The position numbers were made by a program, and so were the translations under genes. Shown here piece by piece: positions 58,539-64,000 of a DNA stretch of 64,000 nucleotides. Every line of letters starts with the position of its first letter. The stretch's first letter is position 1. The DNA comes from Mytilus californianus (Eukaryota > Mollusca > Bivalvia > Mytilida > Mytilidae): NCBI RefSeq assembly GCF_021869535.1, contig NW_026262593.1, positions 61,588,318 through 61,652,317 of the forward strand, in the 5' to 3' direction. The notes below the pieces were generated by a model, which was given only the letters and a program-made list of their open reading frames with translations, had not been told where the DNA came from and made no database searches.

Positions 58539-59977
58539 ACGCCTAAAAAGTGTACAAAACAACACCTATATCAAAAAAGGAAACAATAAATATCAGTATC
58601 CATAAATATTTCGAAAAACAGATATCCTTCATCAGTATGATAATGATAGTGTTAAATGAATCATAGCAATATATACCGTTTTATCTAAAACAATATTTAA
58701 CGTTATACCAATTTAAAACCGAACAACGCTTGTATAGTTCTAAAATTTCAAAGTTCAAAGTAAAAAACAGACACTGCATAGATATGCAACCCAAAATAAT
58801 AGTAATATGCGATATGAGCTGGTACAATTCTGAAATTTCACAGGTGACGACAGTTAAGTTGTTACACCAGAAACTGCGTAGATATACATTCTCAATGAAT
58901 AGAACTGTACGATTTAAACTGATATGGTTCTAAATTTTCAAAGTTGTCGAAGGTTAAGTAATTACAAAAGAGGCTGCAAATTTATACATCCAAAATGGAT
59001 AGCACTGTGCGATTTAAACTGTAACAGTATGCTGTTAAGTCAGAACAGTCATTTTACAAACGTATGAACGGCCATCATAGTGTCTATGTATGCAAGCCAG
59101 ACATCCCTCTCAGTCGACATTTGAGGTTAAATGGCCATACTAAGGCAGATCTCCATCGACTGACTGTTACTATCATAGACCACAACACTGCTTGGTATAG
59201 TAAGGGAGGATAGAATTCCTCGGGAAAGATTTTGAATAAGAAAATAAAAACGTTGGTCCCAAATAGGATAAATGGAAAGGTGTAGTTCTTATCTTGCAGT
59301 GCTATTTATTTGTGTTGTATGACTAAGCTGTCTCTGTTGTAATTCCTTTACGTTCGTCAATTCTAAATTTTATACCAGTTCAAATCCCACAGTGGTATAT
59401 ATTTTGGATATGTAAATCCGCAGCCTCTGTTGTAATTACTTAATCATCGTCAACTTTGAAATTTTAGAATTATGCCAGTTACAATCGAACATAGCTATTC
59501 ATTTGGTATGTATAAATAGGCAGCCTCTGCTGTAACTACTTAACCCTCGTGAACTTTGAAATTTTAGAAGTATGCCAGTTACCATCGTACAGTGCTATTC
59601 ATTGGGGATGTATATCTTCTCAGCCTCTGTTGTAATAAATTCACTTTCGTCACCTGTACAATTTTAGAATTGTACCAGCTCATATCGCACATTACTATTC
59701 TTTTGTGATTCATATCTACGCAGTCTCTGTTGTAAATACTTAACCTGTGCCAACTTTGAATTTTTAGAATTATACAAGCGTATTTCGGTTTTTAATTTTT
59801 ATAACGATGAATATAGTTTTAGTTAAATTAGAATATATTGATATGATTCATTTTACATCATCATTATCATACTGATTATGCTGATGACGGATATCTGTTA
59901 TCCGAAATACTTATAGAAATTCATATTTATTGTTTCCTTTTTTTAATATTGGTGTTGTTTTGTACACTTTTTAGACG
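58539..59977. mobile_element. 1.44-kb fold-back element with tandem-repeat arms (FB-C)
   Basis: The left end ACGCCTAAAAAGTGTACAAA, ACAACACC is mirrored at the right by GGTGTTGTTTTGTACACTTT, TTAGACGT. Next inward, GGAAACAATAAATATCAGTA and CAGATATCCTTCATCAGTAT are mirrored too. Each arm carries ~95-bp tandem units with TTCTAAAATTTCAAAG-type cores, about 3 on the left (58,725-58,985) and 5 on the right (59,350-59,780). The ~330-bp centre (59,000-59,330) holds a dead coding fragment. Confidence 0.9.
59047..59290 (+). pseudogene. GIY-YIG endonuclease-type C-terminal fragment, inactivated
   Basis: The plus frame from about 59,047 reads KRMNGHHSVYVCKPDIPLSR, then HLRLNGHTKADLHRLTVTII, DHNTAWYSKGG, then a stop. 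After a shift it continues RERF-stop-IRK, and after a second shift KTLVPNRINGK. The order R-M-x-x-H, K-P-x-x-P-L, H-x-x-x-G-H, T-I-I-D-H-N, R-E-x-F-W-I-x-K-L-K-T-L-x-P-x-G-I-N is what I recall for the end of GIY-YIG-like proteins carried by retroelements. The stop in RERF is TGA where the family has Trp (TGG). It is non-functional as it stands. Confidence 0.7.
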
Positions 59978-59979
59978 TT

Positions 59980-61100
59980 TTTAAAATTTATTTTTTGTGT
60001 ACAGTATCGTTACTCGTAACGATGAAGCGCCCACGTAAGAAATTTCGTTGACTAATATCAAGACGTTTTATAAATATATATAATTACACACATGTAGCAG
60101 TTTTGCTTATAAGCTATCAATACCGGATACTAACATACAGTGTAGAACCTTATGTAGTATGTTACAAAAGTATATGAACTGTACCTCCAACTGTTTGCGA
60201 TCTTAATAATATATTCCTTAACCATGCGAAAAACTTACTTTGTAAGTATAGATATTGGATGGTACAGTTGAAAAATTGGACGTATTTTCGTTGCAATATT
60301 TCATTTGCAGGTAAAATTGGGACTTTGATTTATCCAATTGTCTTATGTTGGGTATACGACAATATAATGAAATGTAAATTAAAAAAAAAACATCAAGAGA
60401 TTGAATATGGAATTTAACAATAGACATCATATATGTCAAGATCTAATTCGCCTCTTGTTTAAGAAAATTTGCAAATAGTTATAACAGAGACTTTCAATTA
60501 AAAGCTATTCCATTAACACCCAATTTCCAAAACAATGACACCTTCAGATTATACATATATTAGACCACTGACGAGGTTTCAGCACATTTGGGACAGATAT
60601 ATGAAAATAAACCCAGCAAAAAGTGAAAATGTGAAAATCGACAAGTTCATTATTGATACGTTACGCCATGCATATTCACATTATATAGAATTCATTTGTT
60701 GACACCAAAAATTGCTCCAGCAGGGTTTCCAATAGAACAATTTTACAAGTCAAAAGTATACAACCTTTAAGGTCATCCATGCGAATTTGTTGATCTGCAC
60801 AATATGTCTTAAATCACGAGTTGTATATTTTTGCTGTATAAAGATCATTAATTTAATAAAAAGCCGTCTGATCTATATGATTTAAAAGTGAGCTCTATTC
60901 TCTATTGTAAGAGTTTGTTTAAGTGTGGATTTGCATGCCGATAATTCTATGTATAGCAAGAGACACTTTCCCTGTCGACGCGTCCGGATGCACCCGGTTT
61001 CGAGTTTATGCCATTTATTTGTTTTTTTATACCCCGTCACGAAGAGGGTGGTATGTAGAAATGCACACGTTCGTTTTTCCGTTCGCTCCGTCATGTTTTG
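59980..61100. other. Intergenic stretch, nothing recognised
   Basis: AT-rich to about 60,900. Near 60,960 there is CCTGTCGACGCGTCCGGATG, a variant of the motif at 47.77 kb. No gene was supported. Confidence 0.45.
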
Positions 61101-61520
61101 TTCCCGGATGATTATAAAAGAACCAATAGACCGAATCTTTTAAAATTTTAACACAATGTCAGGGATTAAAACATACATGTCATGTTCGATATTAATGGTT
61201 TTGACATGTACTGTTCTAAAGTACTGTCCCTTATTTACCATAAAAGTTGAGTTTTTTTTTCAGTTTTCTGATAATAATGATAATAATGCTAGACCAAGTC
61301 TTTTGAAACTGAATAAATATAATGTCATGGACCATACAATACAGGTCAAATTTTATCTTAATAGTTTTGACGTTAGCTGTTCAATAGTCATGACTTTTTC
61401 CGGGTGATAATTAGAGAACCATTTGACAAAACTGTTGACATTTGAAAACAATCTCTTGTACCATAAAATACAGGTCATTTTCGATAATGACGATTTTGAC
61501 ATGTATCGTTTAAGTGTTAC
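61100..61520. repeat. ~115-bp degenerate tandem repeat
   Basis: Units share a CCGG(A/G)TGATTATA(A/G) or CGGGTGATAATTAGAGAACC start, an ATGTCATGGACCATACAATA or ACCATAAAATACAGGTCA block, and GTTTTGAC(A/G)T. About three units are seen. A family E copy follows. Confidence 0.65.
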
Positions 61521-61530
61521 CATTAGTACA

Positions 61531-61730
61531 GAGAATGGAAACGGAGAATGTGTCAAAAAGACAACAAACCCGATCAAAGAGCAGCAAACAACCAAAGGCC
61601 ACCAATGGGTCTTCAGTGTAGCGAGAAAATGCAGCATCTGGAGGCGGGCTTCAGTTGGCCACTAAACAATAATGTATATTAGTTTAGTTAAATAGACGTC
61701 ACACTAAACTCCGTAACATTAAAATTAATA
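61531..61730 (+). repeat. Repeat family E, copy 3
   Basis: Reads GAGAATGGAAACGGAGAATG, TGTCAAAAAGACAACAAACC, CCACCAATGGGTCTTCAGTG and GGAGGCGGGCTTCAGTTGGC. Confidence 0.85.
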
Positions 61731-62874
61731 AATTTATTTACTTATTTACTTTTAAAGATTTTCGCTTTTTTTCCAGGTGATATAACCATTTCCAAAATTC
61801 TATCTTGATTTTAATCATAAAGTTTTGAAACATAAAATATAGGTAACATCAAACATGAATATTTGTTTTGGTATTTATCGTTTAGCATAATTTCTGCAAT
61901 CGAGAGTATATGTGATCACTAGATCATTTAATTCTAGTTAACTTGAATTTTATTACAAAATTCAAACACTTCTGTTGCCTCAAATTTGAAACTCAGTTTA
62001 CTGGGTAAACACTGCTTGCTGTTAATGTTTAACTGGAAAGAGGATTTGGAGTATACTTCAATCAATGAGAGAGAAACACAAGGACTGAAATAACCGAACA
62101 CATCTAGAAGTTAACATTCGGTCTTCCACGAAAAATAGGTGTCTTAAGTATCAGTCATACAAAGGAGTATGATATGTTTTGCATCATGGTATCTTGACTG
62201 ATTAGTACACAGAAAAGGTCGGGGTCTATCGACCTTCACACGTGAGAATTTTATTTAATTAATAAAATGTTATGATAGAAATCAGGCTTATAATTTGGTA
62301 CGCAGGTCCGCGTTTTGTCTTCATAAAACTTTAGTTGAGCTCAAATTTAAACACCTGGAATACCAAACCAAATACGAATAGCTTTAATTACTCGAAATTT
62401 CAAAACGTTTAGGATGTTCGCTCCTTTTGTTTTGAATTTTTGCCAGATTTTCGGAATTCTCTAGTTTTATCCATGTTTTGCCATTAAAAAATGTTGTTCA
62501 CTAACCCCTACTTGTCTTTTCATAAATTTATTATATATAGTTTTAAAAGCAACATTTGAAAATCTAATAAAATCCTTGTTATTTTTTCATAGTTTTTGAA
62601 AGAGAAAAGCGGACAATGTTAAAAGTATGAAATATCTAGAGAGAATCATTTCCCGCCAAATTATCAATGGCTTATATCTCGAAAACAAGCACACAGACAT
62701 TTCATTTTTTTCTGCTTTTTTATCTCATATATTTATATATCATCATTTTAAAACAGTCTTTTAAAAAGCTTGTTATTCTGAAACGGAGTAGCGAACATAC
62801 TTAAAGACAATATATACCTGGAGTAGAATAAACTAAGTGTTTCTAATAAAATAAATACTCTATGGACATTTTAC

Positions 62875-63006
62875 CATTGGAGTGCTAACTTCTGTGTTGG
62901 TAATAACCTCGGGAACAATACGTTCGCCGGTGTTTGCATCGACCCAGTAGTTGTAGAAACTCATACCAGATTTATATTGATAAACAACTTGAACGACCAG
63001 ATTTAA
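62875..63006 (-). CDS. Probable internal exon of an unrecognised gene
   Basis: A 132-nt exon (44 codons, phase 0 in and out), acceptor aatgtattttag|TTAAATC, donor CCAATG|gtaaaatg. It reads LNLVVQVVYQYKSGMSFYNY, then WVDANTGERIVPEVITNTEV. The mix of aromatic, Gly and acidic residues, the higher local GC and both splice sites suggest real coding. I do not recognise a family. No partner exon was found within the window, so the rest would lie to the right of 64,000 or in unresolved sequence to the left. Confidence 0.6.
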
Positions 63007-63871
63007 CTAAAATACATTTTAGGTATTTTTTTAAACACGTGGCACGTTTAAGAGATTAAAAACAAGGAAAGTGAAAGTAGCCTTGAGTATGGAAAGCTTG
63101 GTAAAAAATTCAACAAAGAATATAAAAAAATGATATAAGTCTATATACTGTCTGCAACAATTATAACAAAACATTGTCTGCATAATAAATCAATTATCTT
63201 ATGGGTAATTACTACTTTGATGGTATTTGCAATATAAGAATCAAGTATGGTGGCACTCAATGACGCAAAAAGGTATCTTTTCATTCTTTCTGTCTTTCTG
63301 TCTTTAAACTGAAGATAAATGCCGTCCCTCATTTACGTAATGTGTGTTTTATGTATTATATTTCGTTATTAGTACAAATGTATACAGTTCTTATATTAGC
63401 CATGTTACAAGTACATTTTCTGACTTGAGGACACAATAATAGGGACGTCGACAATAATCTTTGAATAAAAATACAATATGACCGTGATTGCTAATATCGG
63501 TTTTGTAAAAACTGTAATAACACGTACACTAAAAAAGTTAAACTTGAATGTCATAAGCATGTATTTTGATAACATTAGATCATTAATTAAAATGTCACAA
63601 TCTACGAAGGTATTTTAAATATAGAATTCAAATGAAAAAAAAATTTGCTTAATAAAGCATTGTAGACTTTTTGTCTTAACTTTTGAACTTAAGAATACGT
63701 ATTAGCTATTTGTCCTTTCCAAATTGAAAATCATCTCATATCCACCAAACTCTTCATTATTTCATGTTGCAAAAAAATTACTCATGCTCCTATTTGCCCC
63801 GTTATTTTTTCGTTGCAGTCTGTTTTTTTTTTCATGGCGTTGTCAGTTGTTATTCGACTTTCAGTTATAGA

Positions 63872-63970
63872 GAAAGTCCAAATAATTGTCCATTCCTGGG
63901 AAATACTGAAGCGGAATCCCGTAGGGCCGACCCCATTATTTCCGAGGAATGGACAGTTATTTGGACTTTC
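63872..63970. mobile_element. ~99-bp palindromic element (MITE-like)
   Basis: GAAAGTCCAAATAATTGTCC, ATTCCTGGGAAATA faces TATTTCCGAGGAATGGACAG, TTATTTGGACTTTC, an inverted match of about 34 bp with few differences around a 30-bp centre (GGAATCCCGTAGGGCCGACC). A family A fragment (CATGGCGTTGTCAGTTGTTA) is immediately to the left, near 63,834. Confidence 0.85.
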
Positions 63971-64000
63971 GCTAACATAAAATAAACATTAAATATTAAG

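Noticed and set aside
1-64000. CRISPR arrays, rRNA, bacterial operons or riboswitches
   Set aside because: Nothing resembling them was seen. Tandem repeats here lack unique spacers, and the genes have introns.

Overview
The window is an AT-rich, intron- and repeat-dense eukaryotic sequence. Its tRNA-derived SINEs, fold-back elements and reverse-transcriptase remnants are ones I associate with bivalve molluscs, and I read it as nuclear DNA of a marine mussel (Mytilus-like). The species call rests on recollection of repeat and RT sequences, not on a search. No prokaryotic gene, rRNA, functional tRNA or CRISPR array was seen.

One gene dominates. On the minus strand, from about 36.5 kb down to 3.5 kb, I could assemble 13 well-supported exons and a weaker first exon. 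Twelve have recognisable splice sites that join with consistent reading phase. The product carries two consecutive MIB/HERC2 - ZZ zinc finger - MIB/HERC2 modules, the substrate-recognition module of the Mind bomb E3 ubiquitin ligases, after an acidic, disordered N-terminal stretch. Known MIB1/MIB2 proteins have one such module followed by REP, ankyrin and RING regions. Those C-terminal parts are not visible here, so the 3' end probably lies left of position 1, or this is a MIB-like protein without them. Exon lengths and phases repeat between the modules, which points to internal duplication. An isolated probable exon of another gene lies at 62,875-63,006.

The rest is repeats. Region by region: 0.2-2.5 kb, a decayed LINE with a nested SINE; 2.5-3.35 kb, a ~108-bp satellite split by another repeat; 4.8-9.9 kb, a fold-back repeat, a second SINE with a perfect 12-bp target duplication, and a very recent 540-bp tandem duplication; 12-18.2 kb, more fold-back copies, a ~250-bp minisatellite and a clean 378-bp inverted-repeat element; 19.8-22.7 kb, a Penelope-like RT remnant holding two nested insertions; 31-43 kb, palindromes, a 39-base poly-C tract and small tandem repeats; 44.9-52.7 kb, two more RT remnants and a ~950-bp fold-back element; 58-60 kb, a 1.44-kb fold-back element with a dead GIY-YIG-type fragment at its centre; 61-64 kb, tandem repeats, the orphan exon and a small palindromic element.

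The most interesting items are the doubled MIB-ZZ-MIB gene and the fold-back element at 58.5-60.0 kb.
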